Source of the DNA: Skeletonema tropicum
Taxonomy: Eukaryota; Bacillariophyta; Thalassiosirophyceae; Thalassiosirales; Thalassiosiraceae
Length of the DNA: 64,000 nucleotides
NCBI GenBank assembly: GCA_037178625.1
Contig: CM074130.1
Span: 558,001-622,000, forward strand
Direction: 5' to 3'
Positions 32,682-46,393 of the stretch are shown here, one piece after another. Numbering within the stretch: position 1 is the first letter of the stretch; every line of letters starts with the position of its first letter. The position numbers and the translations under genes were made by a program. Under the pieces are notes generated by a model. It saw nothing but the letters and a program-made list of their open reading frames with translations, did no database searches and was not told the DNA's origin.

Positions 32682-34080
32682 CGTCAGCTAGATATCTCTA
32701 GCAGAGGTGGAATGGTTGATTACAATACTACTTTTGTCATGTGCTATCTGGTACATAAAATTCAACGTGTTGAGATGGGTTTTTTGATGCATTCCTGCAT
32801 GCCGTGAAACAAAGAAAGTCGGTGGAAGCAAAATTCAAATTCTGTCGTGTAAGGAACAATTTATGTAGACTCTCGTGAATTGACGACTTCGCAACAATAT
32901 TGTACTGTGGGAATTGGTAGTTAAAGGCTGAAGTGGCCCTTTATTTGATCTATTTAGAGGAGTCTCATCTTTTGTGGTGTGGCCCGGGAGGAAAATGGAC
33001 CAGCCAAAATTGCGAATCAGCATGCCAATGGATAAGTATCTAGCTAGAAGGCATTTCACAGGAAAGAATGGATGCAAGTAATGTGCTGTAGAGCAACAAG
33101 AATGAGTTAAACAGTGGGTGAGATGTGAGGGTGAGCGGGCTTGCTTGTAGATAGTCTCCAGCTCCAGCTAGCTAGCAATACAATGACAGCAGCAGCAACC
33201 AAATAAAAATAATGATGCCAGTGGATGTAATGATGATGAAGCCGCCACCGCCAAGGATGATGAATGGATTCGCAGTCGAGCGAAGCGAGGCAGTGGAAGT
33301 ATGAAAGTCAAACTACCATCGCCTAGAGCGAGTGAGCCGGAGGCGAGAGGGAGCTGATGGACGAGAAATACAAACAACATTGACAATATTGACTGCGGTG
33401 GTGAAAATAATCATGTTAAAGCGAGTGAGCCGTGAGGCGAAGGAGTTGTTGATTGGAATGCTGTCGTCATTTTTGACGTTATTGGTGATAATGATGATAT
33501 TGACGGCGGTGGAAATCTCTCTCCATCTCTCTTCTTTTGAAAATTGGATGCGAAGTGAGCGCAGCGAGCTGAGCATTTCCATTGAGAATAGAAGGATTCT
33601 AGGGGTCGCTTTGCTTGACTCGATTGACAAAAGATCGATACTTGGGCTTGATACTTGATACTACAACCAATCGATAGAGCGCAATGAGAGCTTTCCAAAT
33701 CACTACCCTCAGCGTCTTCGTACGTCCGCTTCAAGAGAAGATAGAGGAAAAGGTCAATACAATTTGGATGTATCGGATTGGAGTTCAAGCAAGGCAAGTA
33801 AAAGGAGAGAAGATATCTAATTTATTATGCAATTGGTGTATGAGAGCTTTCCAAAACACTACTAATCGCCTCCATACGATAAATACAAGCCAAGATATCA
33901 AAGGAGCTATCATTTATCGTAATGCTATAAAAGTCGCTTATCCTTACTACACTATCTGAACCTGAACATCCGTCACTACATATTTGGTTGATTGTCATAT
34001 TATACATGTAATGATCTCTCCAACAGCAACTGGTACCCCGTGAGACGAACGGTGTAATGTGAATTTTGTCGTCTGCTTGT
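31787..34080 (-). repeat. Array unit 13 (mixed, 2294 bp)
   Basis: 5-of-6 insertion (gttgcgccgctg), catcatcatc (B), one extra T in ggttttttgatg near 32780, gcatgccg (B), caacaatattgtactgtggg (blend), actaccctcag (blend) and gttcaagcaagg (blend). Confidence 0.95.
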
Positions 34081-34972
34081 TTGGCGCTACCACTGGTCAC
34101 TCGTTGTTGCTGTTGCTGCTGTTGACCTAATTTGCTTCGAGACGGACTCGGCTTTGACATGGTATGAGTCACCGTCAGCGGGACAAAGTCCACTGCCTTT
34201 GCTTTCGCTGCTGCACCCTCCCCCTTCTCTCTCGACTGATTCCGTGGTGCAGAATTCGCACGAGCAGCAACAGCAGTACGTGACGATGATTTGGTACTAC
34301 GAGAGAATGATCTTCCAGTGGACATTACCCCCCCTCGCCCTCCTCCCCTACTACTTTTACTACTTGTTCGATTTGGAGAGGATAAGGAGAGTGCTGCTGC
34401 TGCTGATTTGGCAGATGATGATCTGCTCGGTGAATTTTCATAACTCTTTGTCACTTTACTATTCCGAGTGGCAGTATTATTACTCGCAGTATTGTTCGTT
34501 GCAGCAGCGGTAGTGGAAGTGGTATTAAGTCGAGATAACAATTTGGCAGGAGACATACTCCGAATCTTCGACCGTGATGATTTTGTAGTATCGACAATGG
34601 TGGTGGAGACATCCTCATAGGAACATAGCGATGCCAAATTATTGTTATTATTAATGTTGTGAGTGTGAGTGTGGTCGCTTCCATTGCTGTTGGTGCGACG
34701 ATGTTGATGTTGTCGAATGGTAGATGAAGATGATCGGGTCGGTGTTCTACTGGTAGTAACTGCGGTGGTGGTGGCGGCCAAGGGGGAGGGGGAACGATTC
34801 TTTTTTCGTGGTAAAAATCGACGTGCTGGTGAGGGAGAGGATGCGGCTTGAGCAGTTGCGCCGCTGTTGTTGATGATGATGATGCCTTGGTGCGTGATTT
34901 ACTACGACCACGACGTGTCGGAGGGAGGGTAGTAGTATGCCCTCCTCCGGGTGATAGCGGTGGATTCATCAT
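33825..34972 (-). pseudogene. Truncated gene copy in unit 14: frameshift at about residue 37
   Basis: Frame lost at the 5-nt insertion near 34858; otherwise open on both sides. Confidence 0.6.
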
Positions 34973-36367
34973 CGTCAGCTAGATATCTCTAGCAGAGGTG
35001 GAATGGTTGATTACAATATACTACTTTTGTCATGTGCTATCTGGTACATAAAATTCAACGTGTTGAGATGGGTTTTTGATGCATTCCTGCAAGCCGTGAA
35101 ACAAAGAAAGTCCGGTGGAAGCAAAATTCAAATTCTGTCGTGTAAGGAACAATTTATGTAGACTCTCGTGAATTGACGACTTCGCAACAATATTGTACTG
35201 TGGGAATTGGTAGTTAAAGGCTGAAGTGGCCCTTTATTTGATCTATTTAGAGGAGTCTCATCTTTTGTGGTGTGGCCCGGGAGGAAAATGGACCAGCCAA
35301 AATTGCGAATCAGCATGCCAATGGATAAGTATCTAGCTAGAAGGCATTTCACAGGAAAGAATGGATGCAAGTAATGTGCTGTAGAGCAACAAGAATGAGT
35401 TAAACAGTGGGTGAGATGTGAGGGTGAGCGGGCTTGCTTGTAGATAGTCTCCAGCTCCAGCTAGCTAGCAATACAATGACAGCAGCAGCAACCAAATAAA
35501 AATAATGATGCCAGTGGATGTAATGATGATGAAGCCGCCACCGCCAAGGATGATGAATGGATTCGCAGTCGAGCGAAGCGAGGCAGTGGAAGTATGAAAG
35601 TCAAACTACCATCGCCTAGAGCGAGTGAGCCGGAGGCGAGAGGGAGCTGATGGACGAGAAATACAAACAACATTGACAATATTGACTGCGGTGGTGAAAA
35701 TAATCATGTTAAAGCGAGTGAGCCGTGAGGCGAAGGAGTTGTTGATTGGAATGCTGTCGTCATTTTTGACGTTATTGGTGATAATGATGATATTGACGGC
35801 GGTGGAAATCTCTCTCCATCTCTCTTCTTTTGAAAATTGGATGCGAAGTGAGCGCAGCGAGCTGAGCATTTCCATTGAGAATAGAAGGATTCTAGGGGTC
35901 GCTTTGCTTGACTCGATTGACAAAAGATCGATACTTGGGCTTGATACTTGATACTACAACCAATCGATAGAGCGCAATGAGAGCTTTCCAAATCACTACC
36001 CAGCGTCTTCGTACGTCCGCTTCAAGAGAAGATAGAGGAAAAGGTCAATACAATTTGGATGTATCGGATTGGAGTGCAAGGCAAGTAAAAGGAGAGAAGA
36101 TATCTAATTTATTATGCAATTGGTGTATGAGAGCTTTCCAAAACACTACTAATCGCCTCCATACGATAAATACAAGCCAAGATATCAAAGGAGCTATCAT
36201 TTATCGTAATGCTATAAAAGTCGCTTATCCTTACTACACTATCTGAACCTGAACATCCGTCACTACATATTTGGTTGATTGTCATATTATACATGTAATG
36301 ATCTCTCCAACAGCAACTGGTACCCCGTGAGACGAACGGTGTAATGTGAATTTTGTCGTCTGCTTGT
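34081..36367 (-). repeat. Array unit 14 (mixed, mostly A, 2287 bp)
   Basis: 5-of-6 insertion, acaatatac (B), gtccggtgg (union) and caacaatattgtactgtggg (blend). The rest is type A. Confidence 0.95.
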
Positions 36368-37259
36368 TTGGCGCTACCACTGGTCACTCGTTGTTGCTGT
36401 TGCTGCTGTTGACCTAATTTGCTTCGAGACGGACTCGGCTTTGACATGGTATGAGTCACCGTCAGCGGGACAAAGTCCACTGCCTTTGCTTTCGCTGCTG
36501 CACCCTCCCCCTTCTCTCTCGACTGATTCCGTGGTGCAGAATTCGCACGAGCAGCAACAGCAGTACGTGACGATGATTTGGTACTACGAGAGAATGATCT
36601 TCCAGTGGACATTACCCCCCCTCGCCCTCCTCCCCTACTACTTTTACTACTTGTTCGATTTGGAGAGGATAAGGAGAGTGCTGCTGCTGCTGATTTGGCA
36701 GATGATGATCTGCTCGGTGAATTTTCATAACTCTTTGTCACTTTACTATTCCGAGTGGCAGTATTATTACTCGCAGTATTGTTCGTTGCAGCAGCGGTAG
36801 TGGAAGTGGTATTAAGTCGAGATAACAATTTGGCAGGAGACATACTCCGAATCTTCGACCGTGATGATTTTGTAGTATCGACAATGGTGGTGGAGACATC
36901 CTCATAGGAACATAGCGATGCCAAATTATTGTTATTATTAATGTTGTGAGTGTGAGTGTGGTCGCTTCCATTGCTGTTGGTGCGACGATGTTGATGTTGT
37001 CGAATGGTAGATGAAGATGATCGGGTCGGTGTTCTACTGGTAGTAACTGCGGTGGTGGTGGCGGCCAAGGGGGAGGGGGAACGATTCTTTTTTCGTGGTA
37101 AAAATCGACGTGCTGGTGAGGGAGAGGATGCGGCTTGAGCAGTTGCGCCGCTGTTGTTGATGATGATGATGCCTTGGTGCGTGATTTACTACGACCACGA
37201 CGTGTCGGAGGGAGGGTAGTAGTATGCCCTCCTCCGGGTGATAGCGGTGGATTCATCAT
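36112..37259 (-). pseudogene. Truncated gene copy in unit 15: frameshift at about residue 37
   Basis: Single defect, the 5-nt insertion near 37145. Downstream frame 36112-37068 is open through the tail. Confidence 0.6.
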
Positions 37260-38650
37260 CGTCAGCTAGATATCTCTAGCAGAGGTGGAATGGTTGATTA
37301 CAATACTACTTTTGTCATGTGCTATCTGGTACATAAAATTCAACGTGTTGAGATGGGTTTTTGATGCATTCCTGCAAGCCGTGAAACAAAGAAAGTCGGT
37401 GGAAGCAAAATTCAAATTCTGTCGTGTAAGGAACAATTTATGTAGACTCTCGTGAATTGACGACTTCGCAACAATAGTACTGTGGGAATTGGTAGTTAAA
37501 GGCTGAAGTGGCCCTTTATTTGATCTATTTAGAGGAGTCTCATCTTTTGTGGTGTGGCCCGGGAGGAAAATGGACCAGCCAAAATTGCGAATCAGCATGC
37601 CAATGGATAAGTATCTAGCTAGAAGGCATTTCACAGGAAAGAATGGATGCAAGTAATGTGCTGTAGAGCAACAAGAATGAGTTAAACAGTGGGTGAGATG
37701 TGAGGGTGAGCGGGCTTGCTTGTAGATAGTCTCCAGCTCCAGCTAGCTAGCAATACAATGACAGCAGCAGCAACCAAATAAAAATAATGATGCCAGTGGA
37801 TGTAATGATGATGAAGCCGCCACCGCCAAGGATGATGAATGGATTCGCAGTCGAGCGAAGCGAGGCAGTGGAAGTATGAAAGTCAAACTACCATCGCCTA
37901 GAGCGAGTGAGCCGGAGGCGAGAGGGAGCTGATGGACGAGAAATACAAACAACATTGACAATATTGACTGCGGTGGTGAAAATAATCATGTTAAAGCGAG
38001 TGAGCCGTGAGGCGAAGGAGTTGTTTGATTGGAATGCTGTCGTCATTTTTGACGTTATTGGTGATAATGATGATATTGACGGCGGTGGAAATCTCTCTCC
38101 ATCTCTCTTCTTTTGAAAATTGGATGCGAAGTGAGCGCAGCGAGCTGAGCATTTCCATTGAGAATAGAAGGATTCTAGGGGTCGCTTTGCTTGACTCGAT
38201 TGACAAAAGATCGATACTTGGGCTTGATACTTGATACTACAACCAATCGATAGAGCGCAATGAGAGCTTTCCAAATCACTACCCAGCGTCTTCGTACGTC
38301 CGCTTCAAGAGAAGATAGAGGAAAAGGTCAATACAATTTGGATGTATCGGATTGGAGTGCAAGGCAAGTAAAAGGAGAGAAGATATCTAATTTATTATGC
38401 AATTGGTGTATGAGAGCTTTCCAAAACACTACTAATCGCCTCCATACGATAAATACAAGCCAAGATATCAAAGGAGCTATCATTTATCGTAATGCTATAA
38501 AAGTCGCTTATCCTTACTACACTATCTGAACCTGAACATCCGTCACTACATATTTGGTTGATTGTCATATTATACATGTAATGATCTCTCCAACAGCAAC
38601 TGGTACCCCGTGAGACGAACGGTGTAATGTGAATTTTGTCGTCTGCTTGT
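36368..38650 (-). repeat. Array unit 15 (type A plus two indels, 2283 bp)
   Basis: Type A except for the 5-of-6 insertion near 37145 and one extra T in gttgtttgatt near 38024. Confidence 0.95.
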
Positions 38651-39537
38651 TTGGCGCTACCACTGGTCACTCGTTGTTGCTGTTGCTGCTGTTGACCTAA
38701 TTTGCTTCGAGACGGACTCGGCTTTGACATGGTATGAGTCACCGTCAGCGGGACAAAGTCCACTGCCTTTGCTTTCGCTGCTGCACCCTCCCCCTTCTCT
38801 CTCGACTGATTCCGTGGTGCAGAATTCGCACGAGCAGCAACAGCAGTACGTGACGATGATTTGGTACTACGAGAGAATGATCTTCCAGTGGACATTACCC
38901 CCCCTCGCCCTCCTCCCCTACTACTTTTACTACTTGTTCGATTTGGAGAGGATAAGGAGAGTGCTGCTGCTGCTGATTTGGCAGATGATGATCTGCTCGG
39001 TGAATTTTCATAACTCTTTGTCACTTTACTATTCCGAGTGGCAGTATTATTACTCGCAGTATTGTTCGTTGCAGCAGCGGTAGTGGAAGTGGTATTAAGT
39101 CGAGATAACAATTTGGCAGGAGACATACTCCGAATCTTCGACCGTGATGATTTTGTAGTATCGACAATGGTGGTGGAGACATCCTCATAGGAACATAGCG
39201 ATGCCAAATTATTGTTATTATTAATGTTGTGAGTGTGAGTGTGGTCGCTTCCATTGCTGTTGGTGCGACGATGTTGATGTTGTCGAATGGTAGATGAAGA
39301 TGATCGGGTCGGTGTTCTACTGGTAGTAACTGCGGTGGTGGTGGCGGCCAAGGGGGAGGGGGAACGATTCTTTTTTCGTGGTAAAAATCGACGTGCTGGT
39401 GAGGGAGAGGATGCGGCTTGAGCAGTTGCTGTTGTTGATGATGATGATGCCTTGGTGCGTGATTTACTACGACCACGACGTGTCGGAGGGAGGGTAGTAG
39501 TATGCCCTCCTCCGGGTGATAGCGGTGGATTCATCAT
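38395..39537 (-). CDS. Truncated gene copy in unit 16: open 380-codon ORF
   Basis: Translation identical to the type-A copies of units 2-4. Confidence 0.5.
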   Translation of the reverse strand: MMNPPLSPGGGHTTTLPPTRRGRSKSRTKASSSSTTATAQAASSPSPARRFLPRKKNRSPSPLAATTTAVTTSRTPTRSSSSTIRQHQHRRTNSNGSDHTHTHNINNNNNLASLCSYEDVSTTIVDTTKSSRSKIRSMSPAKLLSRLNTTSTTAAATNNTASNNTATRNSKVTKSYENSPSRSSSAKSAAAALSLSSPNRTSSKSSRGGGRGGVMSTGRSFSRSTKSSSRTAVAARANSAPRNQSREKGEGAAAKAKAVDFVPLTVTHTMSKPSPSRSKLGQQQQQQQRVTSGSAKQADDKIHITPFVSRGTSCCWRDHYMYNMTINQICSDGCSGSDSVVRISDFYSITINDSSFDILACIYRMEAISSVLESSHTPIA

Positions 39538-40931
39538 CGTCAGCTAGATATCTCTAGCAGAGGTGGAATGGTTGATTACAATACTACTTTTGTCATGTGC
39601 TATCTGGTACATAAAAATTCAACGTGTTGAGATGGGTTTTTGATGCATTCCTGCAAGCCGTGAAACAAAGAAAGTCCGTGTGGAAGCAAAATTCAAATTC
39701 TGTCGTGTAAGGAACAATTTATGTAGACTCTCGTGAATTGACGACTTCGCAACAATAGTACTGTGGGAATTGGTAGTTAAAGGCTGAAGTGGCCCTTTAT
39801 TTGATCTATTTAGAGGAGTCTCATCTTTTGTGGTGTGGCCCGGGAGGAAAAATGGACCAGCCAAAATTGCGAATCAGCATGCCAATGGATAAGTATCTAG
39901 CTAGAAGGCATTTCACAGGAAAGAATGGATGCAAGTAATGTGCTGTAGAGCAACAAGAATGAGTTAAACAGTGGGTGAGATGTGAGGGTGAGCGGGCTTG
40001 CTTGTAGATAGTCTCCAGCTCCAGCTAGCTAGCAATACAATGACAGCAGCAGCAACCAAATAAAAATAATGATGCCAGTGGATGTAATGATGATGAAGCC
40101 GCCACCGCCAAGGATGATGAATGGATTCGCAGTCGAGCGAAGCGAGGCAGTGGAAGTATGAAAGTCAAACTACCATCGCCTAGAGCGAGTGAGCCGGAGG
40201 CGAGAGGGAGCTGATGGACGAGAAATACAAACAACATTGACAATATTGACTGCGGTGGTGAAAATAATCATGTTAAAGCGAGTGAGCCGTGAGGCGAAGG
40301 AGTTGTTGATTGGAATGCTGTCGTCATTTTTGACGTTATTGGTGATAATGATGATATTGACGGCGGTGGAAATCTCTCTCCATCTCTCTTCTTTTGAAAA
40401 TTGGATGCGAAGTGAGCGCAGCGAGCTGAGCATTTCCATTGAGAATAGAAGGATTCTAGGGGTCGCTTTGCTTGACTCGATTGACAAAAGATCGATACTT
40501 GGGCTTGATACTTGATACTACAACCAATCGATAGAGCGCAATGAGAGCTTTCCAAATCACTACCCAGCGTCTTCGTACGTCCGCTTCAAGAGAAGATAGA
40601 GGAAAAGGTCAATACAATTTGGATGTATCGGATTGGAGTGCAAGGCAAGTAAAAGGAGAGAAGATATCTAATTTATTATGCAATTGGTGTATGAGAGCTT
40701 TCCAAAACACTACTAATCGCCTCCATACGATAAATACAAGCCAAGATATCAAAGGAGCTATCATTTATCGTAATGCTATAAAAGTCGCTTATCCTTACTA
40801 CACTATCTGAACCTGAACATCCGTCACTACATATTTGGTTGATTGTCATATTATACATGTAATGATCTCTCCAACAGCAACTGGTACCCCGTGAGACGAA
40901 CGGTGTAATGTGAATTTTGTCGTCTGCTTGT
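38651..40931 (-). repeat. Array unit 16 (type A plus upstream indels, 2281 bp)
   Basis: Extra A at about 39616 (ataaaaattc), gtccgtgtgg (plus 2) near 39675 and an extra A in ggaaaaatgg near 39850. The coding part is pure type A. Confidence 0.95.
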
Positions 40932-41824
40932 TTGGCGCTACCACTGGTCACTCGTTGTTGCTGTTGCTGCTGTTGACCTAATTTGCTTCGAGACGGACTC
41001 GGCTTTGACATGGTATGAGTCACCGTCAGCGGGACAAAGTCCACTGCCTTTGCTTTCGCTGCTGCACCCTCCCCCTTCTCTCTCGACTGATTCCGTGGTG
41101 CAGAATTCGCACGAGCAGCAACAGCAGTACGTGACGATGATTTGGTACTACGAGAGAATGATCTTCCAGTGGACATTACCCCCCCTCGCCCCTCCTCCCC
41201 TACTACTTTTACTACTTGTTCGATTTGGAGAGGATAAGGAGAGTGCTGCTGCTGCTGATTTGGCAGATGATGATCTGCTCGGTGAATTTTCATAACTCTT
41301 TGTCACTTTACTATTCCGAGTGGCAGTATTATTACTCGCAGTATTGTTCGTTGCAGCAGCGGTAGTGGAAGTGGTATTAAGTCGAGATAACAATTTGGCA
41401 GGAGACATACTCCGAATCTTCGACCGTGATGATTTTGTAGTATCGACAATGGTGGTGGAGACATCCTCATAGGAACATAGCGATGCCAAATTATTGTTAT
41501 TATTAATGTTGTGAGTGTGAGTGTGGTCGCTTCCATTGCTGTTGGTGCGACGATGTTGATGTTGTCGAATGGTAGATGAAGATGATCGGGTCGGTGTTCT
41601 ACTGGTAGTAACTGCGGTGGTGGTGGCGGCCAAGGGGGAGGGGGAACGATTCTTTTTTCGTGGTAAAAATCGACGTGCTGGTGAGGGAGAGGATGCGGCT
41701 TGAGCAGTTGCGCCGCTGTTGTTGATGATGATGATGCCTTGGTGCGTGATTTACTACGACCACGACGTGTCGGAGGGAGGGTAGTAGTATGCCCTCCTCC
41801 GGGTGATAGCGGTGGATTCATCAT
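40676..41824 (-). pseudogene. Truncated gene copy in unit 17: two frameshifts
   Basis: The 5-nt insertion (about residue 37) and the extra C near 41190 (about residue 210) each shift frame. The tail frame (40676-41293) is open. Confidence 0.6.
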
Positions 41825-43213
41825 CGTCAGCTAGATATCTCTAGCAGAGGTGGAATGGTTGATTACAATACTACTTTTGTCATGTGCTATCTGGTACATA
41901 AAATTCAACGTGTTGAGATGGGTTTTTGATGCATTCCTGCAAGCCGTGAAACAAGAAAGTCGGTGGAAGCAAAATTCAAATTCTGTCGTGTAAGGAACAA
42001 TTTATGTAGACTCTCGTGAATTGACGACTTCGCAACAATAGTACTGTGGGAATTGGTAGTTAAAGGCTGAAGTGGCCCTTTATTTGATCTATTTAGAGGA
42101 GTCTCATCTTTTGTGGTGTGGCCCGGGAGGAAAATGGACCAGCCAAAATTGCGAATCAGCATGCCAATGGATAAGTATCTAGCTAGAAGGCATTTCACAG
42201 GAAAGAATGGATGCAAGTAATGTGCTGTAGAGCAACAAGAATGAGTTAAACAGTGGGTGAGATGTGAGGGTGAGCGGGCTTGCTTGTAGATAGTCTCCAG
42301 CTCCAGCTAGCTAGCAATACAATGACAGCAGCAGCAACCAAATAAAAATAATGATGCCAGTGGATGTAATGATGATGAGCCGCCACCGCCAAGGATGATG
42401 AATGGATTCGCAGTCGAGCGAAGCGAGGCAGTGGAAGTATGAAAGTCAAACTACCATCGCCTAGAGCGAGTGAGCCGGAGGCGAGAGGGAGCTGATGGAC
42501 GAGAAATACAAACAACATTGACAATATTGACTGCGGTGGTGAAAATAATCATGTTAAAGCGAGTGAGCCGTGAGGCGAAGGAGTTGTTGATTGGAATGCT
42601 GTCGTCATTTTTTGACGTTATTGGTGATAATGATGATATTGACGGCGGTGGAAATCTCTCTCCATCTCTCTTCTTTTGAAAATTGGATGCGAAGTGAGCG
42701 CAGCGAGCTGAGCATTTCCATTGAGAATAGAAGGATTCTAGGGGTCGCTTTGCTTGACTCGATTGACAAAAGATCGATACTTGGGCTTGATACTTGATAC
42801 TACAACCAATCGATAGAGCGCAATGAGAGCTTTCCAAATCACTACCCAGCGTCTTCGTACGTCCGCTTCAAGAGAAGATAGAGGAAAAGGTCAATACAAT
42901 TTGGATGTATCGGATTGGAGTGCAAGGCAAGTAAAAGGAGAGAAGATATCTAATTTATTATGCAATTGGTGTATGAGAGCTTTCCAAAACACTACTAATC
43001 GCCTCCATACGATAAATACAAGCCAAGATATCAAAGGAGCTATCATTTATCGTAATGCTATAAAAGTCGCTTATCCTTACTACACTATCTGAACCTGAAC
43101 ATCCGTCACTACATATTTGGTTGATTGTCATATTATACATGTAATGATCTCTCCAACAGCAACTGGTACCCCGTGAGACGAACGGTGTAATGTGAATTTT
43201 GTCGTCTGCTTGT
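40932..43213 (-). repeat. Array unit 17 (type A with scattered indels, 2282 bp)
   Basis: Extra C near 41190 (cgcccctcc), 5-of-6 insertion near 41710, one A lost near 41954, one A lost near 42377 and one T gained near 42612. These small indels lie in regions that are invariant elsewhere. Confidence 0.95.
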
Positions 43214-44105
43214 TTGGCGCTACCACTGGTCACTCGTTGTTGCTGTTGCTGCTGTTGACCTAATTTGCTTCGAGACGGACTCGGCTTTGACATGGTATGA
43301 GTCACCGTCAGCGGGACAAAGTCCACTGCCTTTGCTTTCGCTGCTGCACCCTCCCCCTTCTCTCTCGACTGATTCCGTGGTGCAGAATTCGCACGAGCAG
43401 CAACAGCAGTACGTGACGATGATTTGGTACTACGAGAGAATGATCTTCCAGTGGACATTACCCCCCCTCGCCCTCCTCCCCTACTACTTTTACTACTTGT
43501 TCGATTTGGAGAGGATAAGGAGAGTGCTGCTGCTGCTGATTTGGCAGATGATGATCTGCTCGGTGAATTTTCATAACTCTTTGTCACTTTACTATTCCGA
43601 GTGGCAGTATTATTACTCGCAGTATTGTTCGTTGCAGCAGCGGTAGTGGAAGTGGTATTAAGTCGAGATAACAATTTGGCAGGAGACATACTCCGAATCT
43701 TCGACCGTGATGATTTTGTAGTATCGACAATGGTGGTGGAGACATCCTCATAGGAACATAGCGATGCCAAATTATTGTTATTATTAATGTTGTGAGTGTG
43801 AGTGTGGTCGCTTCCATTGCTGTTGGTGCGACGATGTTGATGTTGTCGAATGGTAGATGAAGATGATCGGGTCGGTGTTCTACTGGTAGTAACTGCGGTG
43901 GTGGTGGCGGCCAAGGGGGAGGGGGAACGATTCTTTTTTCGTGGTAAAAATCGACGTGCTGGTGAGGGAGAGGATGCGGCTTGAGCAGTTGCGCCGCTGT
44001 TGTTGATGATGATGATGCCTTGGTGCGTGATTTACTACGACCACGACGTGTCGGAGGGAGGGTAGTAGTATGCCCTCCTCCGGGTGATAGCGGTGGATTC
44101 ATCAT
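42958..44105 (-). pseudogene. Truncated gene copy in unit 18: frameshift at about residue 37
   Basis: Single 5-nt insertion defect. Downstream frame 42958-43914 is open with a normal tail. Confidence 0.6.
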
Positions 44106-45502
44106 CGTCAGCTAGATATCTCTAGCAGAGGTGGAATGGTTGATTACAATACTACTTTTGTCATGTGCTATCTGGTACATAAAATTCAACGTGTTGAGAT
44201 GGGTTTTTTTGATGCATTCCTGCAAGCCGTGAAACAAAGAAAGTCTCGGTGGAAGCAAAATTCAAATTCTGTCGTGTAAGGAACAATTTATGTAGACTCT
44301 CGTGAATTGACGACTTCGCAACAATAGTACTGTGGGAATTGGTAGTTAAAGGCTGAAGTGGCCCTTTATTTGATCTATTTAGAGGAGTCTCATCTTTTGT
44401 GGTGTGGCCCGGGAGGAAAATGGACCAGCCAAAATTGCGAATCAGCATGCCAATGGATAAGTATCTAGCTAGAAGGCATTTCACAGGAAAGAATGGATGC
44501 AAGTAATGTGCTGTAGAGCAACAAGAATGAGTTAAACAGTGGGTGAGATGTGAGGGTGAGCGGGCTTGCTTGTAGATAGTCTCCAGGCTCCAGCTAGCTA
44601 GCAATACAATGACAGCAAGCAGCAACCAAATAAAAATAATGATGCCAGTGGATGTAATGATGATGAAGCCGCCACCGCCAAGGATGATGAATGGATTCGC
44701 AGTCGAGCGAAGCGAGGCAGTGGAAGTATGAAAGTCAAACTACCATCGCCTAGAGCGAGTGAGCCGGAGGCGAGAGGGAGCTGATGGACGAGAAATACAA
44801 ACAACATTGACAATATTGACTGCGGTGGTGAAAATAATCATGTTAAAGCGAGTGAGCCGTGAGGCGAAGGAGTTGTTGATTGGAATGCTGTCGTCATTTT
44901 TGACGTTATTGGTGATAATGATGATATTGACGGCGGTGGAAATCTCTCTCCATCTCTCTTCTTTTGAAAATTGGATGCGAAGTGAGCGCAGCGAGCTGAG
45001 CATTTCCATTGAGAATAGAAGGATTCTAGGGGTCGCTTTGCTTGACTCGATTGACAAAAGATCGATACTTGGGCTTGATACTTGATACTACAACCAATCG
45101 ATAGAGCGCAATGAGAGCTTTCCAAATCACTACCCAGCGTCTTCGTACGTCCGCTTCAAGAGAAGATAGAGGAAAAGGTCAATACAATTTGGATGTATCG
45201 GATTGGAGTGCAAGGCAAGTAAAAGGAGAGAAGATATCTAATTTATTATGCAATTGGTGTATGAGAGCTTTCCAAAACACTACTAATCGCCTCCATACGA
45301 TAAATACAAGCCAAGATATCAAAGGAGCTATCATTTATCGTAATGCTATAAAAGTCGCTTATCCTTACTACACTATCTGGAACCTGAACATCCGTCACTA
45401 CATATTTGGTTGATTGTCATATTATACATGTAATGATCTCTCCAACAGCAACTGGTACCCCGTGAGACGAACGGTGTAATGTGAATTTTGTCGTCTGCTT
45501 GT
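43214..45502 (-). repeat. Array unit 18 (type A with scattered indels, 2289 bp)
   Basis: 5-of-6 insertion near 43992, two extra T near 44209, gtctcggtgg (plus 2) near 44245, extra G in ccaggctcc near 44586, extra A in cagcaagcag near 44618 and extra G in tctggaacc near 45380. Confidence 0.95.
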
Positions 45503-46393
45503 TTGGCGCTACCACTGGTCACTCGTTGTTGCTGTTGCTGCTGTTGACCTAATTTGCTTCGAGACGGACTCGGCTTTGACATGGTATGAGTCACCGTCAA
45601 GCGGGACAAAGTCCACTGCCTTTGCTTTCGCTGCTGCACCCTCCCCCTTCTCTCTCGACTGATTCCGTGGTGCAGAATTCGCACGAGCAGCAACAGCAGT
45701 ACGTGACGATGATTTGGTACTACGAGAGAATGATCTTCCAGTGGACATTACCCCCCCTCGCCCTCCTCCCCTACTACTTTTACTACTTGTTCGATTTGGA
45801 GAGGATAAGGAGAGTGCTGCTGCTGCTGATTTGGCAGATGATGATCTGCTCGGTGAATTTTCATAACTCTTTGTCACTTTACTATTCCGAGTGGCAGTAT
45901 TATTACTCGCAGTATTGTTCGTTGCAGCAGCGGTAGTGGAAGTGGTATTAAGTCGAGATAACAATTTGGCAGGAGACATACTCCGAATCTTCGACCGTGA
46001 TGATTTTGTAGTATCGACAATGGTGGTGGAGACATCCTCATAGGAACATAGCGATGCCAAATTATTGTTATTATTAATGTTGTGAGTGTGAGTGTGGTCG
46101 CTTCCATTGCTGTTGGTGCGACGATGTTGATGTTGTCGAATGGTAGATGAAGATGATCGGGTCGGTGTTCTACTGGTAGTAACTGCGGTGGTGGTGGCGG
46201 CCAAGGGGGAGGGGGAACGATTCTTTTTTCGTGGTAAAAATCGACGTGCTGGTGAGGGAGAGGATGCGGCTTGAGCAGTTGTCGCCGCTGTTGTTGATGA
46301 TGATGATGCCTTGGTGCGTGATTTACTACGACCACGACGTGTCGGAGGGAGGGCAGTATTCCCTCCTCCGGGTGATAGCGGTGGATTCATCAT
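45246..46393 (-). pseudogene. Truncated gene copy in unit 19: late frameshift, early stop
   Basis: Open from the ATG pair at 46393 in type-B form until an extra base near 45600 (gtcaagcggg) shifts frame at about residue 265; it terminates at 45509 after 294 codons. The tail region is also frameshifted by the extra G of unit 18 near 45380. Confidence 0.6.
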